A DNA stretch of 64,000 bases from contig NC_081331.1 in NCBI RefSeq assembly GCF_022539665.2, positions 2,948,501 through 3,012,500 of the forward strand, in the 5' to 3' direction. Positions 50,375 through 60,361 of this stretch are shown piece after piece (the stretch's first letter is position 1; every line of letters begins with the position of its first letter). The notes under the pieces were generated by a model. It was not told the DNA's origin and did no database searches. It saw nothing but the letters and a program-made list of their open reading frames with translations. The translations under genes and the position numbers were made by a program. The stretch comes from Daphnia carinata (Eukaryota > Arthropoda > Branchiopoda > Diplostraca > Daphniidae).

Positions 50375-51175
50375 TCAACTATCACTTGTGCTGGCATTTG
50401 TGGCATCTTCATTTGGTTCCTCTTCCTCTGGACTGCCCAAAAGACCCTATAAAGTTAGAAAGGGAATAGCAAAGCATACAGAATGATTTTTTTTGCAACT
50501 GATTACCTTTAAAACACCAGCTAAATATTCAGCTTCATCAGCTAATGGTTTGAGCACACTGTTTTCAGTTTTAAGGGTATTCACCTCACTTTTGAGGCTA
50601 TCAAGTTCAAGATGTAGTTGTTCATTTTCCTCTAATGCTTCAGCAAGAGCAACTCTTCTTCGTTCAGCCATAGTGCTGTAATATTCAACATCAATGTCAG
50701 CTGGAAAAAAGACAACTGATTGTATTGTTGATTTAGAATCAATTTCATAAAATGAAATACCACTGTTTGTAGATTTAGACCCTTCCAGTACTACTGGATC
50801 AGTTTGGACTCCACGATCTTCCACCATGATCTTCTTTAGTGCAGTATTGCTTGTCTTGTCTTCAAAGACCTGGATCTTGCCCTGAGTTTTCTGTTTTGAT
50901 TTGGAATCCTTACCATGATGAACAATTTGACCATGAGAGCCTACAAGGCCCTTGGTTCTGGCCGATGGCTGCAAGGTTTGCAAAGTAACTCGTTGCGCTG
51001 CAACAATCTATGGAAGAAAGCAAGTTACTATAACATTTTTCCACCAGAATCCATCTTGCAAGAAAAACTAGAAAGATACCTCATCCATGTTGGAACTTTG
51101 GTCAATTGTTAAGGGTGGGATTCCCTTTGGAAAACTATTCTCTTTAAATGCCAACGAGCTTTGATGCTTGGACAT
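50375..51175 (-). CDS. GMNN: Geminin, DNA replication licensing inhibitor
   Basis: Exons are 51175-51080, 51007-50507 and 50446-50375, giving 222 residues, or 202 if the 60 nt at 50701-50760 are removed as an intron. Human geminin has 209. The segment RVTLQTLQPSARTKGLVG matches the vertebrate RRTLKMIQPSA block, including the RxxL destruction box used by the APC/C. The later stretch YYSTMAERRRVALAEALEE, then NEQLHLEL, matches the Cdt1-binding region and the dimeric coiled coil (YWKEVAEKRRKALYEAL in human). The acidic C-terminus (SPEEEEPNED) also fits. Geminin binds Cdt1 in S and G2 to prevent re-licensing of origins. It lies tail-to-head 578 bp from the RELCH-like start side. Confidence 0.93.
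50701..50760 (-). other. Probable 60-nt in-frame intron inside geminin
   Basis: On the minus strand the segment begins GTATTTC and ends with a strong pyrimidine tract and acceptor (GTCTTTTTTCCAG). Donor and acceptor are both phase 1, the length is a multiple of three and there is no stop codon in frame. It can therefore be read as 20 codons or as an intron. The encoded residues are not part of the conserved geminin core. Confidence 0.6.
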
Positions 51176-51753
51176 GGAGACTGGAGTTCAATCTGATCGA
51201 TCGTTAGAAATAAGTAACTAACTAGACTCTTACTAATGTGACAGCCTAGGAGCTACAAGGAATAATGGCGCGCGCAAAATCTGTTAGTTGCCATATTTCC
51301 AAAATAATCGATGAACGCGCTAAAGGTTGAACAAATGAAGAACGATGAGCAAGATGCACGAAAATGTCGTAAAGTAATAATTTAAATTATTTTAAATGTT
51401 TATTTGACTAATATGTGTTCATAACTTATGAATTAATCATTCCAAAGTACGAAATGCTCGACCACTACAGTTCGCTACTATATTTGTACTTAAAACAATA
51501 CCGCAAAGAAATTATGGACCTTCATCTTTCTACTTTTGGTAAGTTTCGGAAATATTTTGAAAACCTCTACTGAATCAATGAACACTGGCATTTTTGTATT
51601 CTTAAGCCGATGCAGACATCTTCGATCGCATTTTATTGTTACACAAACAAAAGGAAACTTATAATCGTACGGAATATAACAGCATTATTTGGCATTATAA
51701 AAACAATTTCATTGAGCAGTTTCATTACAAAAATTTTTCTAGCATAAATTAAA
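51176..51753. other. Intergenic: geminin promoter and RELCH-like 3' UTR
   Basis: This 578-bp gap lies between two genes on the same strand. It should contain the 3' end of the RELCH-like transcript and the geminin promoter. A possible 5' UTR donor (TTA|GTAAGAG, about 51.23 kb, minus strand) is present. No coding sequence of the missing RELCH half is visible here. Confidence 0.5.
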
Positions 51754-53284
51754 TTATTTACTATTAAAGAGCGAAAATGATGAACGATCAGGGGGTTTAA
51801 CGTGGCTAAAGCCCATCGGCTTGTTTAGAGAGCCACCAGATAAAGAAGGAGGTTTATTAAAAAAATTATTTAATTTCTGACAGACATCTTCTACTCCTTG
51901 CTGCAGTTCCTCCTTTAACGCTCGAGCAGAATTATGTAGCTGAGCTTGTTGAGGAAAAGCAGGTGAAATATGATGACTTTCCAAACGCGTGCTCACCACA
52001 GGTATTGGCAAAGCGGCTACTGCTGAAGTGGATTTTTGGACACTAGCATGAGAGGTGTTAACGGACAAAGGTTTCGTTATCATGGATTCGCGAATATCAT
52101 AGGCTGATAGGGAAGCAACTTTGACTTCAGTTTTTGTAATAGATGGGACTGACGAGACATCATAACTGTTATTAACGCTTTCTTCTGCACTTCCGCCTAA
52201 CTGCATCGTTAAGTCTGACGATTCGTTAGCTGCATCTTCCGTCTGCGTTTCTGTGTTTTCCGTTTGAACTATATGAACCTGACCTGCAGGTCGAAAGCGA
52301 TGGCGGTAGATTGTTAATAAATCTGCGGGACGCTCCACATTTAATCCAACATCGTCCCAATACTCAAAATCCTTGTTGTAAGTAAATCAAAAACGAAACT
52401 TTAGACTGCCATCTGACATCGCATTTTTTTTGTTTCCAAAAATCATTACCTGATCAGTATTTTCATCTGCAAACGTAATAGATGTTAGCCGATAACCATG
52501 AGTGAGTAAATATTCGTGAACTAGAAAGTTAATGGCTCGTTGCTCATAAGCTTTCATGGGTTCTGGCGTATTCTGATGAGTGACAGGATTATTTTGGCTG
52601 CTTATACTCTCTGTTTCGCTTCGAGTGCTAGCATTTTCAAGCTCAACTTGTTGTGTTAGATTTTCCCTTAGAGCCGTGATGGTTTCCTTAGCTTTCCGTA
52701 GCTCGAATTCTAGAACGGCGACACGATCTCCACCTGCTCGATCACCATCCTCTGATATCGGTTGAAAGTCCAAGGAATCAAGGGTTGTTTGGCTCATGGA
52801 TCTCACTTAAAATCAGCATATATCATGATTTAGTTTAAAAATACAAAATAAAGTAAAGAAAAATAAAAACTGGGTCTTTACCAAGCATTCCAGAGGCTTT
52901 TGCAGATTTTTCAAAATTTCCTGGATTCGAGAAGAACTGCTTAAGGCATACTATTTCATGACCTGCCTCACCCTGTTAATAAGAAAACAGTTGGTTAATA
53001 ATTCACTGGAGGAACAAAATAGTTTGTATACACCGATAAAAAACGAATATGGGTATGTAACTTTACTCAATACCTACCAGTTCAGCATAAAGTTCAAGGG
53101 CTGTTAGTAATAGCCTATCTTCAATTAATTTTGCTCCAAGTTCCTCATAACATTGAATTTTGCTGAAATCAAGCTTTGATTTTAGATGCTCCTTCGTTAA
53201 TAGGAGTGAAGATAATTCATCATTTTGGCTGAATTGTTGCCTGCTGCTCAGTGGCAAGCTTAAATCCAGACTTTTGGTTGACAT
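51754..53284 (-). CDS. RELCH-like LisH protein, lacking the HEAT-repeat half
   Basis: Exons 53284-53078, 52972-52882, 52805-52450 and 52371-51754 give 423 residues. The N-terminus carries a LisH-type region (LIEDRLLLTALELYAEL) followed by VCLKQFFSNPGNFEK, matching RELCH (KIAA1468). A coiled coil (around VAVLEFELRKAKETITALRE) and a second LisH-like block (RAINFLVHEYLLTHGYRL, TSITFADEN, then DFEYWDDVGLN) follow, in the RELCH order. Human RELCH has about 1216 residues with C-terminal HEAT repeats and links Rab11-positive recycling endosomes to the trans-Golgi for cholesterol transfer. Here the protein ends in a Ser-rich tail (SSFSLFNSK) with no HEAT repeats. A 5' UTR intron (53464-53289) is supported by a CAG|GTAAGT donor and a TTTTTTAG acceptor. 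Confidence 0.85.
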
Positions 53285-53701
53285 TTCTCTAAAAAATTCA
53301 ACAAAATTTAGCTAATAATGAAGCTTTAAAATAAAGTACCTAACTTTGTAAGGTGTCATATGACATTTGAAATTCACTTTCTCATGTTACAGCAGAGTAC
53401 ACCATGATAGTGATAAACTCAACAACTAGCTGACGTGCTCTAAGTACGCGAATAAAAAACTTACCTGTCAGCAACTTAAGTTTGACGTGTCGCTACAGAT
53501 ACGAATATAAAATAATAAATATTCGTAATTTTTTTTACAGCAAAACAGTTTCAAAGCCTTATGAAGCACAACAGCTGATGAGACAGAGCTTCATCTCTTT
53601 TGTTCCTACTAAAGCAGACGATTTTGCGCGGCACGCTGTTTACACGCAGCCAACAAAATGATGTAATTTTTCGAAGCCCAGATCCAAATATTATTTTCGC
53701 A
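53285..53701. promoter_or_regulatory. Bidirectional promoter region, RELCH-like / DHX30-like
   Basis: The two start codons diverge across 417 bp. After removing the predicted RELCH-like 5' UTR intron and exon end at 53465, only about 235 bp remain for both promoters. No TATA box is obvious. Shared regulation is an inference from spacing. Confidence 0.55.
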
Positions 53702-56700
53702 ATGTTTCGTCTTTATTTCACGGATGTGTTAAGAACATTGAATAATAAAAGTGTGGCTTTTCAGCGGCTTACTCAGTCTAGTCTTAAGTGTTATCAAATA
53801 ACTTTTTGCCATACAGCACCTGCTGAAACACTCGTTCATCACGGAACCCAAGGAACCGGTAATACCGATTCTTTCCCAATTTGTAACAACAGGTAATAGC
53901 AGTTTACATTTAGGGAGAAATTTGCATCCTGTTCAAGCTCGAGCAATCATCAATCAAACATTTGTTTCAGTTTCCCATAAACTGAAACTTCCTTCACTTA
54001 AGCCAGTTTACACCACAATTCCAATTCATGGCAAAGGGAACTCCATGTGGAAGACTGTTTTAACTCTTAGATGGCCAGAAAAGTTAAGGTATTCTATGAG
54101 CTTCTATATGTGACAACAGCATTTCTAGCTTAAAGATTTGTACAACATTCATTTAAAGTTTTGAAGCAATAGGCAGGAATAAAAAAGAGGCAGAAGAACT
54201 TGTTGCCCAACAAGCTTTGACTGTTCTGCATGATTCTAAGATTATTTCACCTAATGGAAAGTTGTTGTGTGAACTAAGCACACATAGAACTCTTCAGTCA
54301 AGAGATAAGGAAACTATTATCAATGATGATCCAGCATTTGATGCTAGTGGCTTGTCTATTAAACAAGAGGGTATTTAGAAAGTTTCATTTGTGATCCCCT
54401 CTGTTTTGAAATTACATAATAGTTGACATTTTTTCATAGAAATAGCAGCGATTGAGGCCAAATTTCCCAATTTCAAATCAACCTTGCTTAATTGCTTTAT
54501 GAAGGTTTCAAATCACATGAAGAACGCCAATTTCATCGCTCGACCAGCTTTCAAACGTATAAAAAAAGGAGCAACCTTCTGCTGGCAAGCAAGCTATAGC
54601 TTGAAATGGCCTGAGCCGAAAGAATTTTCAGGAATGGGGACAAATCGGGTTGAAGCTGAAAAGTGAGAAATCTCGTTAATGAAATTCGAACAGCTAAATT
54701 AACCAAAGATGTTTTTTAGATTGGCGATACTCTCTGCACTTCATTGGTTGACTGAAAATAATTTCTTACACAAAAATGGCTATCCAATTTTATACTCCAA
54801 TGAAGAGGTAATTTTAACTTAAAAGTGCCCAGTCATTCGTATCAATTTGACTTCTGTTTCTTATTCTTCTAGCTCAGTAAAATGAAAAGTGCTGTAACAA
54901 GTCCGGCGATTGTCAAATTACCTCCAGCATTGGTGAATGAGCTTGACGAAATGATGAATGATTTCAAAAAAATGAAGCCATTAATGGCTGAGGATCGAAT
55001 GTTCTTTGAACGCGAAACTGCAGCCGCCAATAGTCTGATTTCAGAAGATGAAAAGATGATAGAGGAGTTTGACGAAGAACGCGACGTTGAAGAATCCTTT
55101 GACAATATACCATCGTCAAGTAATGAATATGGGTACGATAAAAATGATGAATCATCGGTTGATCCAATTACCGGACGTAAAGTCCTACCGCTAAGCTCCA
55201 AGGAGATCGAAAAAAGATGCAATGAGTTATTTCTCAGTGCCCAAACGAGGATAATAGAGAAAGGTGGTCCAATCATTCCTTTTCTACCAATCGTGGAAAA
55301 GCGCGAAGCCATTCTAAACTTAATCGAACAAAATAGGGTTGTTGTGCTTAGTGGTGATACCGGATGTGGCAAGAGTACACAAATGCCCCAGTATTTGCTG
55401 GATTCGTATGCGCTGAAACATCGGGGCACTGAATGTAATATAATCGTTACACAACCCCGTCGGTTGGCTGCTCTTTCGTTAGCCCAAACTGTTGCCAATC
55501 ATCGAGGAGAAAAAGTGAGTTAAAAACATGTAAAAATGTATCTTATATTTATCTTATGTTGATGTTTAGTTGATTTTCTTTGTTCGTTGATTTCTAGATA
55601 GGTGAGAGTGTTGGCTACCAGGTGCGACTGAATTCCGTACTTCCAAGGCATCCACTAGGCCGTATACTATTCTGTTCAACCGGAATTCTTTTACGAAGAC
55701 TTCAAGCGTGTCCAGATATGTCGGGCGTATCCCACCTAATAATCGATGAAGTGCACGAACGCGACTGTTTGACCGATTTTACGCTAGTTATTCTTAAAGA
55801 TCTTTTGCAATCGAACCCCTTATTAAAGGTGAGCATTTTTAGTGCTATATTTGTACTTATTAAAGATAACTGAATAACTATATCTTAGGTCATCCTGATG
55901 AGTGCATCTCTAAATGCGGATCTGCTGTCACGTTATTTTGATTCGGCTCCGCTCATCCACGTTAATGGCAGAACGTTTCCTGTTCAGAGAACGTTTTTAC
56001 CTGAAATCCAAAATCTGACCAGAGTTTTCGGAGAAAGAAGAAATACCACAAATATGAAACCAATGGTTGATCAAGATTTAGTAGTGAAATTGGTTCGTTA
56101 CATCGACATAAACAAACCATCACAAGGTTCCATTTTAGTTTTTCTACCTGGCTGGGCAGAAATTAAAAGCCTTCACTCAAGATTAAAGGTCTGTATTCAA
56201 AGCTTTCTTTTACCTATACAATTGGCTAATTTCGCTTCACAACAGGAATTTTATCCTAGTGAGGAAACTCATTGGATATTACCGGTGCATTCCCGACTTT
56301 CACAGGCTGAGCAAGAGCGAATATTTGATCGCCCACCTGAGGGTGTCCGAAAAATCGTTCTAGCAACCAATATAGCTGAAACTAGTTTGACGGTAAAAAG
56401 TTTATTGTAGTACCCGTGTAGCTTGCCATTGATTTTATTCCAACACATTTTGTCAAATCTTCAAGATTAATGACTGCGTCTACGTGATCGATCCAGGCGT
56501 CCATAAAGAACTAAGGTTTCAAGGAAAATGTAATTTTATTACATTAGTAACAAAATAGAATTTGGTATAGATACAATTCACAACGGGGTTCTGCTGTAAT
56601 GGAGAATCAATGGATAGCAAAAGCTAATGCGCAACAACGAGCTGGACGTGCCGGGCGTGTTCAGCCAGGAGAAGCATTCCATCTCTACTCCGAAGAGAAA

Positions 56701-58221
56701 TATGAAGAAATGGAGCGGTTTCCGCAAGCGGAAATTCTTCGAATTCCCCTCGAGAAGGTTGTCATGGATATTAAGGTAAAAAACTCATACATTTATTTGG
56801 CAATTTGCACTCGAAAATTAATAACAAGCTATCATTTTCCCAATTAAGGCGTATAATGAAAACTTGAAGTCCATTGATTTCTTAAGCCGGACGCTAGAGC
56901 CTCCGTCACACCGTGCAATCCGAATCGCAATCCGAGAACTAGAGTCGATAGGTGCGTTGGATGAACATGAAAGACTTACACCATTGGGACGTCGTATTGC
57001 TCAGTTTTCAACACACCCACGTTTGGCCAAATCACTCGTGTTTGGTACCCTTTTTCGCTGTTTGGACCCCGTAGCATCTATAGTGGCAGGACTCAGCTCA
57101 GCACGTGAAGGCTGGTCAGTGGAATCGACGATTGACAACCAGAGACAAATTATTAGACAAGCAAAACATCGATTCCATCCCACGAGCGATCACTTGGCTT
57201 TGGCCAATTTGATGAGGCAATTTCGAAACCAACGTGGTCGGTATGAAGTCGATGAATTCTGCGAAAATTTCCAAGCTAATGTGAAATCACTTTACTTCCT
57301 CAAAGGTATTGCTCGGCTAGCCAAGATAGGCAAGGTCACGTTGATATTTCTTGTCTATAATTTAGGTGTGAGGAGCTTATTAGTTGACCATTTGAAAGAT
57401 GCGAATTTACTGGGTGATAGATCACATGCCGATTCCATTCGTCATCCGGTGAATCAACATGCAGACAATGAAGAAATGATAAAAGCGGCTCTCGTCATGG
57501 GGTTTGGTGATCGCATTCTCCGAGTGCGTAGGGGGAAGATTGTCAAGGGGATTATCAAATCTAACGAATTAGTCATTTTAAGCGAGTACGTGCATTATCT
57601 ACTAACTAGTCTTTGAATTCCATCAAGTTTAATGGATTTACATTTACAGGAAACACGGTTCCGTTCACGTAGTGCCTGATTCAGTCAATGCGGATAGTAA
57701 AATCAAATCCGATTTCATGATCTACTTCAACGGGATATTTTCAACGGAACGTAAAGCTTTCAGTAATATATATTTATTTAGTTTTCTATTAATAGCTAAT
57801 CCAATATGATGGTTTTAGTTGTAAGAGATACAACCCAGATTTCAAATATGACTGCCGTGTTAACGGCTGGAAGATCGTTCACTACAGGGACTCAGTTAGA
57901 CGACGTCAGCGACAGTTATGATGCGTCTGCAAGTATTACTATCGACGAGAGTAAAAATTTACAATTCGCTTGTTCCCCAAGGTAGTTTATTTATCGTTTG
58001 ATTACGCCATGAGCAGCCTGATAAAATCTTCATACTCAACACTATTTACTGACAGAGAATCGCGGTTACTAATGGATCTTCGAGATTCGTTGTCTGATAC
58101 CTGTGATTTTCTGCTGCGAACTGCAGGGCTACGTCAAACGAATGAGCTTACGTCAGTCGTAGGCAAATTCCACGGTCGACAAGTTGACATGCTAGCTCGT
58201 TTGTTATCAGCAAACAACTAG
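53702..58221 (+). CDS. DHX30: DExH-box RNA helicase, DHX30-like (probably mitochondrial)
   Basis: The sixteen-exon model closes in frame at 1178 residues (human about 1194). Exons: 53702-53858, 53914-54088, 54159-54370, 54440-54662, 54720-54807, 54873-55514, 55598-55828, 55889-56188, 56246-56392, 56466-56515, 56571-56775, 56849-57305, 57366-57585, 57650-57750, 57819-57981, 58056-58221. The Arg/Ser-rich N-terminus (MFRLYFTDVLRTLNNKS) looks like a mitochondrial presequence. Two dsRNA-binding-like modules follow. Helicase motifs are GDTGCGKST (about residue 446), TQPRR, DEVH (about 549), MSAS in place of SAT, FLPGWAEIK, ATNIAETS and QRAGRAGR, then the HA2 and OB-fold regions. Human DHX30 acts in mitochondrial RNA granules and ribosome assembly. 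The intron at 57982-58055 is doubtful (see findings). Confidence 0.9.
56189..56245 (+). other. 57-nt stop-free in-frame intron 8 of DHX30-like gene
   Basis: It runs from a GTCTGT donor after RLK to an AACAG acceptor before EFYPSEE. The length is a multiple of three with no stop. Removing it restores collinearity with human DHX30 between the PGW..IK and LPVHS motifs, so splicing is well supported. Confidence 0.8.
57306..57365 (+). other. 60-nt stop-free in-frame intron 12 of DHX30-like gene
   Basis: It begins GTATTG after FLK and ends TATAATTTAG, phase 1 on both sides, 60 nt and open throughout. Removal gives FLKGVRSLLVDHLKDANLL, which lines up with the human FIHGLIKQFSENIYEAFL segment without a gap. 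Confidence 0.8.
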
Positions 58222-58251
58222 GTAAGAGTGATAAGATAGTGATAAATTAAC

Positions 58252-58257
58252 AATAAA
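58252..58257 (+). terminator. Polyadenylation signal of DHX30-like gene
   Basis: An AATAAA lies 31 nt after the TAG stop at 58219-58221, implying a very short 3' UTR. Confidence 0.65.
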
Positions 58258-58337
58258 AGAATTTTACTATAAAATTGCAAACTATGTAAGTGAAGTCAAA
58301 ACCAAGCTTTAATCAGCTATGTATTAGATTTTAAAGG

Positions 58338-58343
58338 TTTATT
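58338..58343 (-). terminator. Polyadenylation signal of HERPUD
   Basis: AATAAA on the minus strand lies about 420 nt beyond the HERPUD stop. It is about 80 bp from the DHX30 signal on the opposite strand, so the two convergent transcripts nearly touch. Confidence 0.5.
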
Positions 58344-58765
58344 CACGTACATGGTCCTAAACAAAATATGTACATCAGTAACTCAAAGAAGGGATGAAAG
58401 CGTTGAAAATTGCTAATGTGTGGCCATTTGGCCGGAAAGACAAAACATATCAAATTAGGGAAACGGGATTTGACGTTTACAATAAAAAAAAAAAGAAAAA
58501 AAAAGTGTGGTCAGGAACCCACTAGTAGTGTCCACGGGCGCAAAGAAGACTGCGTAAAGGGTCTTGAAATGTGCAAGAATATTTAAGCGCGACTCCTTAG
58601 GTTCACATCTCGTACAAGCGAATCCTAATCCTCCGTTTCTAATGCCAACAACATAACTTCAGACTTAATAGTTACTTATAAATTCTTGATAACAAAATTG
58701 CGGTGTAGTACTTTACATGTCTAATAATCCCTTTTTTGGGTGGGCTAGCAACTATTGATTTTGCT

Positions 58766-60361
58766 TTAATTAAGAGCTTCTGGAGCAGGAACTTCGGGTA
58801 TAAGTGACGTGAAAAATCCGATCAACAAGTTTACTGCCACGTTGAAACCGCTCACAGTAGCAGGTTGTGGTTGAACTCTTTCAGTCGTCGCGGTGGCTGG
58901 ACGAGCTTCTCCTTGACCATCCACAGGATTATTGGGTGCTGCATCGGCAACGTCAATTCCAGCCACATGTTCAGGGTTGTGAATGACTTCTCTGTTAGGT
59001 GCGGCTGCATTATCGGTAAGTTCCCGGTTGCGACTAATAGCATTTCGTCTTTGATGAAGAGCTTTCTGGTAGAAGTAAATGCCAGCGACGATTAGGGTAA
59101 CCAACATAAAGCGTGGCAACGATGAATAGTAGTACATAACTCCAAGAAGGATGGCCAATCGTGACGTTATATAAACCCAATCAAGCCAATCACGGGCCTG
59201 TCGAGCGCCATCTTCGTCGTCCTCTTGTGCGACTCCACCAACTTGGGGTAGTGGCGGGCGTCTCTGTGGCTCTTGTTGAGGTCGATTGATTTCGACAGGG
59301 GCAGCAGGAGGTGGAGGTGGATGAGGAGAAACAACAGGCGGAGAAATGGGTTGAGGGTTAGGAGTCAAATATTGATGACTGTTGCTGACATGATGCAAAT
59401 ACTGTGCCCAATATTGCTGGGCGTACGTTTGCTGCCACCACAAAAATTGCTGTGTGACTGGATCAGCACCAGGTGCTTGGTTGCCCCACACAGGGAACTG
59501 TCCGTTGGTTAAATCCCACTCCGGTTGAGGTTGTTGCAACCCGGGGGGGGTCATCATGGGGGGTGGAGTAGTATCAGCCGTGTGACGAAGTCGTAATCCA
59601 TCATCCGCAATATTAGAATTGTTAACCTTAAAATTTAAAATAAATAAAGGTAAGAGCCAACATTTACATTAAATGAGACAATGGAAGAGAGGAAATATGT
59701 TATGCAGAATATGGAAATACTTTGTTTCTTATACACCAATCAAGGTTGACTCTATTTGTATGTGTTTCAAAGTGCCCAGGTAAAAACAATAATTTTTTAA
59801 CTTCTATGTTTTCCATTTCACTTGTAAATGATCCTTCCCCAGACCTTCATATGAAAGAATGTAACAGTAAACAATAAGAATTCTACATTGACATAAATCC
59901 CGTGACTAGTGGAGAGGGAGAGAGAGACAGAGAGAGAGAGAGAGTAAATGCAAGAATTTTAAGGCAATCCTAACAGTAAGGTAGAAACAAGTAATATGTA
60001 CTTACATTTGGTGTGTCAACTTGTTGACGGTTTTCGGCTGATGGAGTTCTTTTTAGGGTGTATACCAAGTGTAGTGTATGTCTCTGTTCATGGTCAAGGT
60101 CTCTTAGAAAATCCTGAAAGATTTCATTATCCTTCAGAAGTTTACCCTGATAAATCAGTCGTTGTTCTTCAGGATTCTAGAAAAGACAGTGTTATGAGTA
60201 GATGAAAAGCCTAATATTTTAGGGTGTCTTACTGGTTTTGATGGATATTGATTCTGAAGGTAAATCTTGAGTTGATTGACACTACTCGTTGATTCACAGC
60301 TATACACTACATCTGATAGCTTCAGGCTGGGAGTTTTTATTACCAGGGTAACTGGTGGCAT
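58766..60361 (-). CDS. Herp: HERPUD, ER ubiquitin-like-domain membrane protein
   Basis: Exons 60361-60233, 60176-60006 and 59626-58766 give 386 residues (human HERPUD1 has 391). Residues about 3-82 form a ubiquitin-like domain (VTLVIKTPSLKLSDVVYSCE at the start, RLIYQGKLLKDNEIFQDFL later). A Pro/Gln/Trp-rich linker with WWQQTYAQQYWAQYL follows, as in HERPUD proteins. The hydrophobic segment around residues 257-288 (AILLGVMYYYSSLPRFMLV onward) is the membrane hairpin. HERPUD scaffolds the HRD1 complex in ER-associated degradation and is induced by the unfolded protein response. A 5' UTR intron (about 60708-60389) is suggested by a TCA|GTAAGC donor and an ATTACATTTCAG acceptor upstream of the start. 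Confidence 0.93.
59911..59944. repeat. (GA)n tract in HERPUD intron 2
   Basis: An imperfect GA microsatellite of about 34 nt lies within the 379-nt second intron of HERPUD. Confidence 0.8.

Noticed and set aside
50447-50506. Geminin intron 2 as another stop-free 3n intron
   Set aside because: It is 60 nt and open almost throughout, but its final TAG acceptor is an in-frame stop, so retention would truncate the protein.
54869-55498. 209-codon minus-strand frame
   Set aside because: Exactly antisense to exon 6 of the DHX30-like gene, which carries the Walker A motif.
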